In this document: one piece after another, positions 26,401 to 37,306 of the stretch
Numbering within the stretch: position 1 is the first letter of the stretch
How the letters are laid out: every line of letters begins with the position of its first letter
Assembly: GCA_034440615.1 (NCBI GenBank)
Contig: JAOTOM010003663.1
Coordinates: 1-64,000, forward strand
Source of the DNA: Ashinkailepas kermadecensis
Taxonomy: Eukaryota; Arthropoda; Thecostraca; Neolepadidae
Length of the DNA: 64,000 bases
Reading direction: 5' to 3'
The notes under the pieces: model-generated
The model's input: only the letters and a program-made list of their open reading frames with translations
Told to the model about the DNA's origin: nothing
Database searches by the model: none
Position numbers and translations under genes: made by a program

Positions 26401-26431
26401 GCCGCCCGAGACGCGGCGGGACGAGCTGTGA
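20374..26431 (+). CDS. CNPY3/4: Canopy-family ER saposin-like chaperone cofactor, complete 5-exon gene
   Basis: The coding sequence joins 20374-20482, 21665-21791, 22163-22297, 24421-24505 and 26264-26431 (624 nt, 207 residues). All junctions are GT-AG and the phases agree (1, 2, 2, 0). The protein has a signal peptide (about residues 1-18), a CxxC pair at C35/C38, further cysteines at C91, C153, C182 and C194, and ends in RDEL, a KDEL-type ER-retention signal. Segments such as [30 protein letters not shown] and the [11 protein letters not shown] helix are typical of vertebrate CNPY3 and CNPY4; the GVKVDLGIP segment looks closer to CNPY4. Known members are ER-lumen proteins; mammalian CNPY3 works with gp94 in folding Toll-like receptors. 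That role here is inference. The acidic or basic C-terminal extension of the mammalian proteins is missing. The start was chosen because an in-frame ATG 30 codons upstream would place extra residues before the signal peptide. A 77-bp minisatellite follows the stop. Confidence 0.95.
21129..21390. repeat. 60-bp tandem repeat in Canopy intron 1, with CRE-like cores
   Basis: There are about 4.5 units of 60 bp reading CTGACTGGGTGACGTCAGTC and onward. Three units hold the perfect palindrome TGACGTCA and two hold one-base variants (TGACATCA, TAACGTCA). The array lies inside intron 1 of the Canopy gene, about 0.65 kb after exon 1. The minus-strand frame through it is open only because the unit lacks stops and is a multiple of three. 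Confidence 0.9.
21665..21791 (+). CDS. CNPY3/4: Canopy gene exon 2
   Basis: The acceptor is a TTTCAG after a pyrimidine-rich stretch and the donor is GTGAGT. It encodes the second Cys of the CxxC pair and the amphipathic helix [15 protein letters not shown]. It enters in phase 1 and leaves in phase 2. Confidence 0.95.
22163..22297 (+). CDS. CNPY3/4: Canopy gene exon 3
   Basis: The acceptor is GATTTCAG and the donor a consensus GTAAGT. It encodes the [17 protein letters not shown] block, which carries the third cysteine and is a family hallmark. It enters and leaves in phase 2. Confidence 0.96.
22298..24420. other. Canopy intron 3
   Basis: No exon fits here. It contains a SINE-tail relic (GACGCCCTAAAACACAAATA) near 23902. 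A 134-codon plus frame at 23518-23922 lacks any family signature. Confidence 0.6.
24421..24505 (+). CDS. CNPY3/4: Canopy gene exon 4
   Basis: The acceptor is TTGTTACAG and the donor GTAAGT. It encodes the [15 protein letters not shown] segment that joins the helices in this family. It enters in phase 2 and leaves in phase 0. Confidence 0.96.
24506..26263. other. Canopy intron 4
   Basis: No further exon needed by the phases. A repeated GCCCAACGATCAGCAACGATC / AACGATCTGTTTGTTG stretch lies near 25910-25970. Confidence 0.6.
26264..26431 (+). CDS. CNPY3/4: Canopy gene exon 5 (C-terminus, RDEL)
   Basis: The acceptor is AACTTCACAG. The exon opens with the fourth cysteine ([10 protein letters not shown]), holds the fifth and sixth, and stops at TGA after RDEL. 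An in-frame ATG at 26195 lies upstream of the acceptor and is not used. Confidence 0.95.
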   Translation, partial: CDSLIEEYEDVVERWYGQYQEAVPLATYLCSRHVLSAGQDSCLHDPPPETRRDEL

Positions 26432-26514
26432 CCAGCTGGGACGGCGCACGTCCTCCGCCACAGCTCAGCCTCAGGCCGGCCGTCCCGTGTCGCGCGTGAG
26501 CGGCGCGTGGTCTG

Positions 26515-28655
26515 ACGGTGGTGTGCAGGGATGGTTGGCTGGTTGGGACGGCACATGTGCCGATGCCGCTGGACACGCGTGGTACGGTCTGACGGTGATG
26601 TGCAGGGATGGTTGGCTGGTTGGGACGGCACATGTGCCGATGCCGCTGGACACGCGTGGTACGGTCTGACGGTGATGTGCAGGGATGGTTGGCTGGCTGG
26701 GACGGCACATGTGCCGATGCCGCTGGACACGCGTGGTACGGTCTGACGGTGGTGTGCAGGGATGGTTGGCTGGCTGGGACGGCACATGTGCCGATGCCGC
26801 TGGACACGCGTGGTACGGTCTGACGGTGATGTGCAGGGATGGTTGGCTGGTTGGGACGGCACATGTGCCGATGCCGCTGGACACGCGTGGTACGGTCTGA
26901 CGGTGGTGTGCAGGGATGGTTGGCTGGCTGGGACGGCACATGTGCCGATGCCGCTGGACACGCGTGGTACGGTCTGACGGTGGTGTGCAGGGATGGTTGG
27001 CTGGTTGGGACGGCACATGTGCCGATGCCGCTGGACACGCGTGGTACGGTCTGACGGTGGTGTGCAGGGATGGTTGGCTGGCTGGGACGGCACATGTGCC
27101 GATGCCGCTGGACACGCGTGGTACGGTCTGACGGTGATGTGCAGGGATGGTTGGCTGGCTGGGACGGCACATGTGCCGATGCCGCTGGACACGCGTGGTA
27201 CGGTCTGACGGTGATGTGCAGGGATGGTTGGCTGGCTGGGACGGCACATGTGCCGATGCCGCTGGACACGCGTGGTACGGTCTGACGGTGGTGTGCAGGG
27301 ATGGTTGGCTGGCTGGGACGGCACATGTGCCGATGCCGCTGGACACGCGTGGTACGGTCTGACGGTGATGTGCAGGGATGGTTGGCTGGTTGGGACGGCA
27401 CATGTGCCGATGCCGCTGGACACGCGTGGTACGGTCTGACGGTGGTGTGCAGGGATGGTTGGCTGGCTGGGACGGCACATGTGCCGATGCCGCTGGACAC
27501 GCGTGGTACGGTCTGACGGTGGTGTGCAGGGATGGTTGGCTGGTTGGGACGGCACATGTGCCGATGCCGCTGGACACGCGTGGTACGGTCTGACGGTGGT
27601 GTGCAGGGATGGTTGGCTGGCTGGGACGGCACATGTGCCGATGCCGCTGGACACGCGTGGTACGGTCTGACGGTGGTGTGCAGGGATGGTTGGCTGGTTG
27701 GGACGGCACATGTGCCGATGCCGCTGGACACGCGTGGTACGGTCTGACGATGGTGTGCAGGGATGGTTGGCTGGTTGGGACGGCACATGTGCCGATGCCG
27801 CTGGACACGCGTGGTACGGTCTGACGGTGATGTGCAGGGATGGTTGGCTGGTTGGGACGGCACATGTGCCGATGCCGCTGGACACGCGTGGTACGGTCTG
27901 ACGGTGGTGTGCAGGGATGGTTGGCTGGCTGGGACGGCACATGTGCCGATGCCGCTGGACACGCGTGGTACGGTCTGACGGTGGTGTGCAGGGATGGTTG
28001 GCTGGTTGGGACGGCACATGTGCCGATGCCGCTGGACACGCGTGGTACGGTCTGACGGTGGTGTGCAGGGATGGTTGGCTGGCTGGGACGGCACATGTGC
28101 CGATGCCGCTGGACACGCGTGGTACGGTCTGACGGTGATGTGCAGGGATGGTTGGCTGGCTGGGACGGCACATGTGCCGATGCCGCTGGACACGCGTGGT
28201 ACGGTCTGACGGTGGTGTGCAGGGATGGTTGGCTGGCTGGGACGGCACATGTGCCGATGCCGCTGGACACGCGTGGTACGGTCTGACGGTGGTGTGCAGG
28301 GATGGTTGGCTGGTTGGGACGGCACATGTGCCGATGCCGCTGGACACGCGTGGTACGGTCTGACGGTGGTGTGCAGGGATGGTTGGCTGGTTGGGACGGC
28401 ACATGTGCCGATGCCGCTGGACACGCGTGGTACGGTCTGACGGTGGTGTGCAGGGATGGTTGGCTGGCTGGGACGGCACATGTGCCGATGCCGCTGGACA
28501 CGCGTGGTACGGTCTGACGGTGGTGTGCAGGGATGGTTGGCTGGCTGGGACGGCACATGTGCCAATGCAGCCGGACATGCGCGATGTGCAGGGATGGTTG
28601 GCTGGCTGGGACGGCACATGTGCCGCTACCGCCGGACACGCGGCGTGCGCCCCTG
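26515..28655. repeat. 77-bp minisatellite, about 27 units, just after the Canopy stop codon
   Basis: The units are nearly identical and vary at a few sites (GGCTGG/GGTTGG, GGTGG/GGTGA). The first regular unit starts about 85 bp after the stop, and the stretch between (26418-26515) already looks like a diverged unit (CAGCTGGGACGGCGCACGT against GGCTGGGACGGCACATGT). Each unit contains the 12-bp palindrome GGCACATGTGCC with two overlapping E-box cores. Because 77 is not a multiple of three and the unit has no stops on the minus strand, three long minus frames are open; none is a credible gene. The array probably lies in the Canopy 3' UTR or just beyond it. Confidence 0.96.
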
Positions 28656-29389
28656 AAGTCCGGCGGACACCCGCGCCCAAACGGTACTAATTGTCATGGC
28701 TGTGCGGGCATGCTCAGCGCTGGCATTTGCAGTTTTTGCAATCGAATGATGGGTGCATCTACGCAGGACATTGCGTTGTACGAACCTACCACTGCAAAGC
28801 CATGCCGCTCAATTTGCCGTACTGATGCAAATTTGAAACATGACTGTCGTGTTTATATTTCATTTGTTTCGCCACCTTACATGATTATCACAACACTGAG
28901 TGACCGTACAGTGTATGTAAGACTAACTTTTCATTCACGCTTCTTTATGAACTTGGTTAAAGGGCCGTATGGTACATCAGTGTCTATAGGTTGAAAAATG
29001 CCAACATACGTAGTTTTAAAACGAACATGACGTTCCCAGCATGGGTCGCACTTCACCCAATTTTTATTGTAAACGACTTTTCTTGTCCAGACGATTCATA
29101 AGAGATGCAGGTCGATTTCGTTATCTTTATTAGTTTTCGAAATATAAAAATAGCTCAAGCTATAAAAGCATATATGCTCATGCTTCGTGCGCAACCCCTA
29201 GACAAAATCGAAGTTTGGGGATGTTTGCGCCAATGGACCCAAAATTGCTAGAATAATGTGATAAGCCTGTTGAAGCCATAGCAATTCATTGCTGTAGGAG
29301 CGGCCGATAGTCACCTGTGGTGTAAGGAGGCCTTCCTCAACATTGTTCGGGGCGACGTTGAATATATGACGTCGGTCGGGCCGTATTGC
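28656..29389. other. DNA after the 77-bp array, no gene seen
   Basis: No AATAAA was seen close to the array, so the end of the Canopy transcript is unknown. Confidence 0.5.
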
Positions 29390-29545
29390 TGGTTGGTTAT
29401 TGGTTTTACGACACGTCGACCGTTGAGTCATATAGCGTCGCCAATCTCACGCCGCTTGGTCGCGGGCGAAGAGTAGCGACAGGTGAGATTCGAACCCACA
29501 ATCTTTCGACTGTGAGACGAGCATCTTACCCCTAGACCACTCGTC
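29390..29545 (-). mobile_element. tRNA-derived SINE, minus strand
   Basis: Same family as the SINE at 33395. The complement shows GAGTGGTCTAGGGGTAAG, GGGTTCGAATC and the tail GTCGTAAAACCAATAACC. Flanks match over 12 bp with one mismatch (GGGCCGTATTGC / GGGCAGTATTGC). Confidence 0.92.
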
Positions 29546-29557
29546 GGGCAGTATTGC

Positions 29558-31769
29558 CTCGATGGCAAACATTCATATTACCATCATCAACGCCATCATC
29601 CGCAGCAGTTTATAGCTGTCAGTGTTGTATAGCTCGTTTTATATTTTGTTTAAGTGCCTGGCTGTGGTTGTGCCAAGGCACGGTTGCGGCGAATATGTCT
29701 GCTCCACAACTGTTTTTCAGTATGACTTAACGGATTGTATTTCAGTGTATTTTTGTTGCATTTTCCCACTCCGGAGATTTGGGGTACTGGCAAAGCATGT
29801 GTAATTTCGTGTCGCCCGCTGGTTGTGTTGGCTTGGGAAGTAATAACTGCGGAAAATAGTAGTATGGCATTTGCACTTCAATCTCATTTGCATCTACTTA
29901 ATGTATTTATTACATGGTAGTAACCGGTGACATCTCAGCTACCGATATAGTCGCAGTTTTTACGGTGTTGTAAGACTAACTGTTGACTACAGTTCACCAT
30001 TTGGTGAGCGTGCACGGATTGCAGCACTGCGCTGGGCCGGCTGATCTCAGGGTCATCTCCACGTGGGTCATTCGCGCGGAGAACGGCGGGCAGTGTTTCT
30101 ACAGGTGAAGGAATGATACGTTCAGTTATGTGATAAATTGGCGGCGAAAGTGTAAAGACATTCGGGAGGTATGAACTTGGATAAATAGCGACATCGCGTT
30201 TTGCGCTCGAATGTGATCACGTGTCCGTGACCGTTCGATCAGTGCCAGGTGTTAGTGTAGTTTCACCAGTCGTCATTGTCTTCACCAGAGGTTCCCAGTA
30301 GTCGTCTTAGCTTGATTGTATGAATGAGTGTGAAGTCAGATATGCAATACACGTCTAACGCAATTAAATGATTTCAATGGGCTATGCAATTCGTCGAAGC
30401 AATATTCGAAATACAAGTTGACGCGCTGGTTAAAGGGTATCTCCTATATTTAACAAAGGTAAGTCAGCGACGCAGTGACGGTCCGTGCCAGCTGACCATT
30501 GAGAGTGACAGTGATTTGTTTCAAGAGCAGTCGAAAATGTTAAGAAAAAAGTTTGGCCAGCTCATCAGGCATATGTCGACCAGTGAATATGAATCGGCCG
30601 GAGAACTTCGCTGTTTATGAATCACGAGCAAACAGTGGAGGCAAGAGTACGTTGTAGTTAGTGTAGTTCTCTTCCGGTCTCTCGCTATTTAATGCGTTTC
30701 AGCTACCGAAATTTCCCAACTTATTATTACACTTCAACTCTGCTCAGCGACCAATACACAGGACTGCTCATGCTGTACATCTTTGACTCCTTCCGAAAAA
30801 GGATGGGGGTCATTTAACTGTGCGCCTGATCTCGTATGCGTGGCACATGCTTACCCACGTCGTGCATTAACCATCGGTGTCTATATTAATTACATGTTGT
30901 CTTATGCTGTGGCTCTGGTCGAAACGCCCTAAAGCCCAAATAACTAACTAACTTAAGCTATGGCTCATTCTATTTCATCCAGTAGAATAGGTATTTGCTT
31001 TGATACTATAACAAACACGAACATGGGGAAGGTGTCATGGAAATGATCTGATGAGCATGCTAAATGATCACGCTTTGATCGAAGCGCCCTTAAACTCTCG
31101 ATCTGATGAACATTCTACTTTTATCTTTCTGGCTGTCCCCTCCACCACCGAAGTCCAGTTTTCCTTACTCGCCAGAAGAACATAATGATAACTTCGCGAC
31201 CGGGTCCAAACTCTTTGGAAGCTTATTTTTGAACGACCGCTCGGTATTTTTGAGGGGGTTATGAGCGTCGCGCGTAACATGTTAATCAGTTCGTGCAAGC
31301 ATGCCCTGCTGAAGGCAGTCAGCCGTACGGTCTAGGGAGGCTCACGGTCTTGGAGAACCGAAATGTCTTAGGGAGGCACACGGTCTGGGGAGCCGAATGG
31401 TCTTGGGAACCAGACGGTCTTGGGAAACCGGCCGGTCTCTGGGACCCGAACGATCTTGGGGAACCGCACGGCCTGGAATGACGAAGCAAGCCAATAAGTG
31501 TGCATAATTCTGAAATCACACATGTATTTGGAACGATGCGGTAATGAGGATCATGTCTAACATACTGACACAAAAATGTATGAACTACTTGAGGAAAGTT
31601 CTGAAATTATCATTTTCACTGCAATGCCCCTTGGGAGGGCAGTACTACATTCTTCGTCGTGGGTTCAATTGTGATTGAAATGGTGCAGGTGACAACCAAC
31701 TCTCTCGTGGGTGGGTAAGCTCTCGAATTGTTTGTTACCTTAATTGTTGAATTGCTACCCTCATATATT
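29558..31769. other. No gene seen
   Basis: Short frames only. A degenerate repeat around 31325-31485 (GGTCTTGGGAACCG with GGCACACGG) gives an apparent frame on both strands. Confidence 0.6.
30880..30958 (+). repeat. SINE tail relic
   Basis: GGTCGAAACGCCCTAAAGCC then CAAATAACTAACTAAC. The same tail recurs near 365-405, 4248-4300, 18850-18895 and 23880-23930, and on the other strand near 20205-20260 and 61348-61408. Confidence 0.7.
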
Positions 31770-31928
31770 GATAGTCACGGTAGCTCAGTCGGTGGGCACT
31801 CTTAATCACAGGATCCAGGGTTCGAATCCAAAAACCGGATTCGAGCCGGATCCACCGGCGACCAGTCGGCGTCCGAGGTTGGCGACGCGATATGACCTAG
31901 CAAGTCAATGCGTCGTAAAATAAACCCA
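31770..31928 (+). mobile_element. tRNA-derived SINE with a different head
   Basis: The head has TAGCTCAGTCGGTGG (A box) and GGGTTCGAATCC (B box), unlike the other family. The tail (GACCAGTCGGCGTCCGAGG, GGCGACGCGATATGACC, GCGTCGTAAAATAAACC) is shared with the SINE at 33395. Confidence 0.85.
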
Positions 31929-31989
31929 GGTTCTTCTTCGGAACATAATTATTACAGCGGATGCAAATTTCCTCAGTTATTTCAATGTA

Positions 31990-32950
31990 CAATGGTGGAG
32001 TTCGGCCGGGTGGTGGTGGGAGCCGCACGACACACCGGACGGTTGTGCTGCTGTTCGGCCGGGTGGTGGTGGGAGCCGCACGACACACCGGACGGTTGTG
32101 CTGCTGTTCGGCCGGGTGGTGGTGGGAGCCGCACGACACACCGGACGGTTGTGCTGCTGTTCGGCCGGGTGGTGGTGGGAGCCGCACGACACACCGGACG
32201 GTTGTGCTGCTGTTCGGCCGGGTGGTGGTGGGAGCCGCACGACACACCGGACGGTTGTGCTGCTGTTCGGCCGGGTGGTGGTGGGAGCCGCACGACACAC
32301 CGGACGGTTGTGCTGCTGTTCGGTCGGGTGGTGGTGGGAGCCGCACGACACACCGGACGGTTGTGCTGCTGTTCGGTCGGGTGGTGGTGGGAGCCGCACG
32401 ACACACCGGACGGTTGTGCTGCTGTTCGGCCGGGTGGTGGTGGGAGCCGCACGACACACCGGACGGTTGTGCTGCTGTTCGGCCGGGTGGTGGTGGGAGC
32501 CGCACGACACACCGGACGGTTGTGCTGCTGTTCGGCCGGGTGGTGGTGGGAGCCGCACGCACACCGGACGGTTGTGCTGCTGTTCGGCCGGGTGGTGGTG
32601 GGAGCCGCACGACACCGGACGGTTGTGCTGCTGTTCGGCCGGGTGGTGGTGGGAGCCGCACGCACACCGGACGGTTGTGCTGCTGTTCGGCCGGGTGGTG
32701 GTGGGAGCCGCACGACACACCGGACGGTTGTGCTGCTGTTCGGCCGGGTGGTGGTGGGAGCCGCACGCCACCGGACGGTTGTGCGCTGTTCGGTCGGGTG
32801 GTGGTGGGGCCGCACCACCGGACGGTTGTGCTGCTGTTCGGTCGGGTGGTGGTGGGAGCCGCACGACACACCGGACGGTTGTGCTGCTGTTCGGCCGGGT
32901 GGTGGTGGGAGCCGCACGACACACCGGACGGTTGTGCTGCTGTTCGGTCG
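31990..32950. repeat. 53-bp minisatellite, about 18 units
   Basis: The unit reads GTGGTGGTGGGAGCCGCACG, ACACACCGGACGG, TTGTGCTGCTGTTCGGCCGG. A few units have short deletions (32555-32815). It is stop-free in several frames on both strands, giving apparent frames of up to 417 codons; the period is not a multiple of three, so these are not a gene. Confidence 0.96.
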
Positions 32951-33336
32951 CTATTGTGTCAATGCCATCGCATGTTCATTAGTAAAACGCCCGATGGCGT
33001 CATGTGGCCTATCCTCGCTGGGGTGGGGGTCGGACCGCTTGAACAGCGTTTCCTCGTGCCCACAAGCTGCGTCATCTGGGTCAGCCGGCACCGCTGAAGG
33101 GCCACGGCCGTCCCCGTGTGTCACAATGCATTGCCGTGTGGTGCAACAGTGGCCACTCTGACCTGACCTATTGTCCGCCAGGGATGCCGCTTCGTGACCT
33201 GACCGAACAAGTGGACGGTATGTGGTGGCATGTCCCCCATGGCCGGAGCGGCGGTGGCGAATAATCACTCGATCCGGAAACTGCACAGTAATCAGTAGTA
33301 ATCAGTTAGTTCAATGTTCAGCACCGACTGCTTGTA

Positions 33337-34018
33337 TCTAGTGCTGCTGCCGGTATGTCACCTGCAATGGCCCAGCTGTATGCCACCACTAGTGCGGGGA
33401 CGAGTGGTCTAGGGGTTAGATGCTCGTCTCACAATCGAAAGATTGTGGGTTCGAATCTCACCTGTCGCTACTCTTCGCCCGCGACCAATCGGCGTGAGAG
33501 ATTGGCGACGCTATATGACACAACGGTCGACGTGTCGTAAAACCAATAACCAACCAGCCACCACTAGTGCTGCTGCCGGTGTGTCACCTGCAATAGCCCA
33601 GCTGTATGCCACCACTAGTGCCGGTGCCGGTGTGTCACCTGCAATGGCCCAGCTGTATGCCACCACTAGTGCTGCTGCCGGTGTGTCGCCTGCGATAGCC
33701 CAGCTGTATGCCACCACTAGTGCTGCTGCCGGTGTGTCGCCTGCGATAGCCCAGCTGTATGCCACCACTAGTGCTGCTGCCGGTGTGTCACCTGCGATGG
33801 CCCAGTTAAATAGTGCTTGCGGTGTGTCACCTGCGATAGCCCAGCTGTATGCCACCACTAGTGCTGCTGCCGGTGTGTCTGCGATAGCCCAGCTGTATGC
33901 CACTACTATTGCTCCTGCCGTATTTTCCCTTCGAACCGTGCCGGTGCCGGTGTGTCACCTGCGATGGCCCAGCTGTATGCCACCACTAGTGCCGGTGCCG
34001 GTGTGTCACCTGCGATAG
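33337..34018 (+). repeat. 51-bp minisatellite, about 11 units
   Basis: The unit is GTGCTGCTGCCGGTGTGTC, ACCTGCGATAGCCC, AGCTGTATGCCACCACTA. It is split by a SINE and has shortened units near 33805 and 33870. The period is 17 codons, so the frame GVSPAIAQLYATTSAAA persists, but I see no start, splice context or flanking gene. Confidence 0.93.
33395..33556 (+). mobile_element. tRNA-derived SINE inserted in a 51-bp repeat array
   Basis: A box GAGTGGTCTAGGGGTTAG, B box GGGTTCGAATC and tail GTCGTAAAACCAATAACC. The 13-bp duplication GCCACCACTAGTG comes from the repeat unit it split. Confidence 0.94.
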
Positions 34019-35200
34019 CCATTCATTCATTCATCACGGAATGGTACCGAAGTGATTTTGAGCTTAGCCATTATAGACATACACCAGCACAAAAGCTTTC
34101 AGCAGAAGCTTCGTCACGCCCGTGTGTTATGGATGCCGCACCTTGGTCAGATGGTCAGAGGGAAATATTGTAGGAAATTTCACTCGTCTTGTGGAGGAGT
34201 CACATTTTCAAATGTGCATCAGGTAATTCGTCAGATGTTGCGGTGCTTTAATAACTACCAAATTTGTCGATATAGGGGTAAGGTCAGATGGACCTAATTT
34301 GACACATTCGTGATGATATCTTCCGGGAAAAATGTATTCTCATCATTTTATAGCTGCTTCTGATGTCAAAACGTAGCACCCATTTACCCATCCAAAAGCT
34401 GCTCTATGGCGAACTGATTTGCATCACCTGTGTGGATGGTCGCAAACATGAGTGGGGGACGGCAGTCAAAGTTGGTGTGGCAATGGGCTTGATGCCATTA
34501 TTTGCAGTCAATCCCCATTGTTCCCATGCCAAATATCGACAACATTGATGTGGCATAAGCCACACTTGCCTCATGGCATTCCTCACCGCATGGTCGCAAA
34601 TGTGGACGCTAAATCTGAGCTCCTCAAAGTGCAAATCGTTTCGGATAACCCTGAAGAGGCAGTCAACAGTAACCACTTGCTTCATCGAAAGCACGGTTCT
34701 AAGTACATAAACACAATACCTGCCATTTTAAACAAAAAGGCTAACTTGCTAACCTCACATTAATACACTGTCAAAATGGCTGATGTTAACACTCGGACCT
34801 TTGACTCGGCCTTTTCAAAGAGTTGTACTCTGTGAATATTTCAGCACCTCATATGTATGCTCGTCGTACTGCGCAGTGCAGTGCACACTTCCGCTCAGTG
34901 TCCGGTACTGTTGGATAGTTCGGGTGCGGGAACTGCGAGTTCATACAGCCGAGAAAGGGCATTTAGTTCTGAAGAATATTGAAGGGGAGGGAGGCACCAT
35001 ACGTGGGGGCAATCGGTGGGCACAAATATATTGGGGAGCACGTTCCATATGATGCCATGTTAAAAGCTGGAGTTATTGGCGGAGGCAAAACAAACATTGG
35101 GGGTAAATTCCCGCTCAGAAGCATACAAAAACGCCCATGCAGCCGAAGCATAGGGAGTGGGTAGAGAGTTGTAAGATAATTAGGATTCCCTCAGTGCTGT
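34019..35200. other. No recognisable gene
   Basis: Two overlapping plus frames (34363-34548 and 34452-34763) have even composition but match no family I know. They could be a decayed gene copy. Confidence 0.4.
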
Positions 35201-35204
35201 ATTC

Positions 35205-35318
35205 GGTGGCGGGCGGCCTCGATATTCCCGCCGGCTGTAGGACTCGAACCCACGATCCTATGGCCCAAGAGTTCAACGCCGTACCAACTGAGCTACCGCG
35301 ACCTCCTACCTACGAGGG
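35205..35318 (-). mobile_element. tRNA-like SINE head, minus strand
   Basis: The complement reads GGTCGCGGTAGCTCAGTTGG and GTGGGTTCGAGTCC, an A and a B box. The stems do not fold into a clean tRNA, so it is a SINE relic rather than a working tRNA gene. Confidence 0.7.
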
Positions 35319-35629
35319 GAATCCCATTGAAAAGAACTTCGCAACATGTTGGAAACAGCATCATGAAGAAGCCTAACAAAAACAAATAAACATCTATCAT
35401 CATCCAGTTCGCTCCCACATGTTGTGTCAGTCATAAACAAATTGTATCATTAGCAAGTACGGGTGTGTTTCACCACTATGCATTTCACTTCGAGGCATGG
35501 TACTATCATTGAAACTGCATACTGCAGTAAGCGATTGCAACCTTTCAGAAGGTTGACCAGTGTGGGAGGATGTAAGCAAGGGAGGTGACGTGTGTGAGTG
35601 ACTGGGCTGGGCGGTGTAAGGTTTTCTCT

Positions 35630-35865
35630 CTGGATATTTTACGTGTTCTATATTTTGCACATTGGATATTTTTGCGATTCGATATTCTGCGTGTTATATA
35701 TTTTGTGCATTTGATAATTTGCGATAATGATTTCGTCTGTTCGATATGTTATGCATTCGATACTTTGTGATTCGATACGTTGCGTTTGTGATAATGTGCG
35801 CATTCTATATTTCACACCTTCAATATTTTGCTTTGCATATTTGTCCACTCAATGTTTTGAGTTTC
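35630..35865. repeat. Degenerate 18-19-bp repeat
   Basis: Loose repeats of TATTTTGYGCATTCGATA in shifting forms. Confidence 0.65.
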
Positions 35866-36314
35866 GATAGTTTCCCGGAGACCATCCTTGATTTGAAATG
35901 GCAAGAAATTGTGAAATGTTTGCATGAAGGCCACACAAATACTACCGGATTAAATGGAAATACAAATGGAAAAGAGTCGTATAAAAGCCACAAACAGCTC
36001 ATCGGTGTACAATTATCGCCGTGCTGTTTTAGCGCCCTATGTAAAATTTTATTCTGTCGCCCCTTTATCTGGTAAATATTGGGGATCATTTGTGCATGTA
36101 GTGAATATTTTGAATCATTTTTACCTGTGGTAAATATCGGGGTCATTTGCACACACGGTCAATACTGTGGTTCACACGGTGTAATTAACTGCTTTGCCGT
36201 GGATTCGTCTATTATCGTGAATGCCCATTTCTTTTTTTGTAAATATATTAAACTAATTAAACTAAAATTAGGAGTTATGTGTGGCAGAGTGGTCAAATGA
36301 CGTGACCCATCTTG

Positions 36315-36612
36315 TAGGGGCGTGTCCAGGAATTGCCATGGGGGCACTTGTTTGGAGGGGGGGTGGCAGCCATTTCTTCGGAGGGACGCCACGGCTAAAG
36401 TAACTGGAGGGGCGTCTTTTCCTTCCGAGGAGCGCCTGTCTGAAAAAAATAAAGCGGGTACACTCGAGCCCACTGAAGGGGCGCTCTTGGTTCCTTCAAA
36501 GAGGCGCCTCTGGCTGAAAAATCGGGGTGCCTCGAGCCTTCCCGAAGGGCCGCCACTTTCTGTAGGGCACATGCCCTCACTGCCCCCCACCCACCCTGTA
36601 TCCGCTCCCGTC
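36315..36612. mobile_element. Possible decayed hAT-like element
   Basis: The left end TAGGGGCGTGTCCAGG and the complement of the right end (GACGGGAGCGGATACAGG) resemble each other and the CAGGGGCGGATCCAG type of end. No clean target duplication remains. Confidence 0.4.
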
Positions 36613-37055
36613 GTCTTCGAAGTCTGGTGAGAGTGATGTCTGAGTCGTGAGCTTAGATCTGCTCATCTGCCAGACTACGATCTGTAGACACACCGTCAGG
36701 GCACCTACAAGCGTTCCTTTGGTGGCAATATGCTTAAAAGCAATCTTGAACTTTCGACTTGGTGAAGTACAAAATGTAACTTGAAAACGGCAAGCAATAA
36801 AAAAACCAACATGTGGTTCTAAAGTTACCAGATGTCAAAATCGCTGCATAAAATCCATTTATATCTGGCCTGGCCTGGTGTTCCTCCCATCCCGCATCCC
36901 TAGTGATTGTCATAAAATGTTCGGGTCAATCTGATTCCATGCGGACTGATGTGATACGAACACCTATGATATTAATCCTGTTTCTCATCGTTCACTTCTG
37001 AACCTTTGTCTGATAATTTAATCCGGGAAAGAATCAGAAGGCGCGAGAAATCGCT

Positions 37056-37298
37056 CACTGGCGGGCCCCGGAGTCTGGTATTCGGCCAGTTTGGAGGGTG
37101 GGGATGGGGGCTAATTAAAAATGCCAGATTTCGAAGAAAAAACTTCAGATTTGAACAGCCAGCAGCCCGCGGGGTCGTCTGAGACGATTTCTCAGAAGGT
37201 TTCTATATTTCGGAAAAATGCGAGTTTAGTGCAAAAGTTTTAAAAATCGGCCTTTAGGGAGGAATGATCCATGTGTCCCCAAGCTAGATCCGCCAGTG
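37056..37298. mobile_element. Short hAT-type MITE
   Basis: 243 bp with ends CACTGGCGG and CCGCCAGTG, flanked by the 8-bp duplication AAATCGCT (37048-37055 and 37299-37306). Confidence 0.9.
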
Positions 37299-37306
37299 AA
37301 ATCGCT

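Noticed and set aside
26229..28680. Three minus-strand frames of 722-814 codons with His/Pro/Ala-rich repeats
   Set aside because: They are frame products of the 77-bp repeat, which has no stop in any minus frame; all three frames are open at once.
26531..28690. Many 71-codon plus frames spaced every 77 bp
   Set aside because: Same repeat unit read again and again; each starts at the same ATG and stops in a later unit.
31785..31850. tRNA genes at the tRNA-like sites (also 18525, 29470, 33400, 35240)
   Set aside because: A and B boxes are present but stems do not pair well, and SINE tails and target duplications follow.
31908..33161. Frames of up to 417 codons on both strands
   Set aside because: They lie in the 53-bp minisatellite, and the period shifts the frame each unit.
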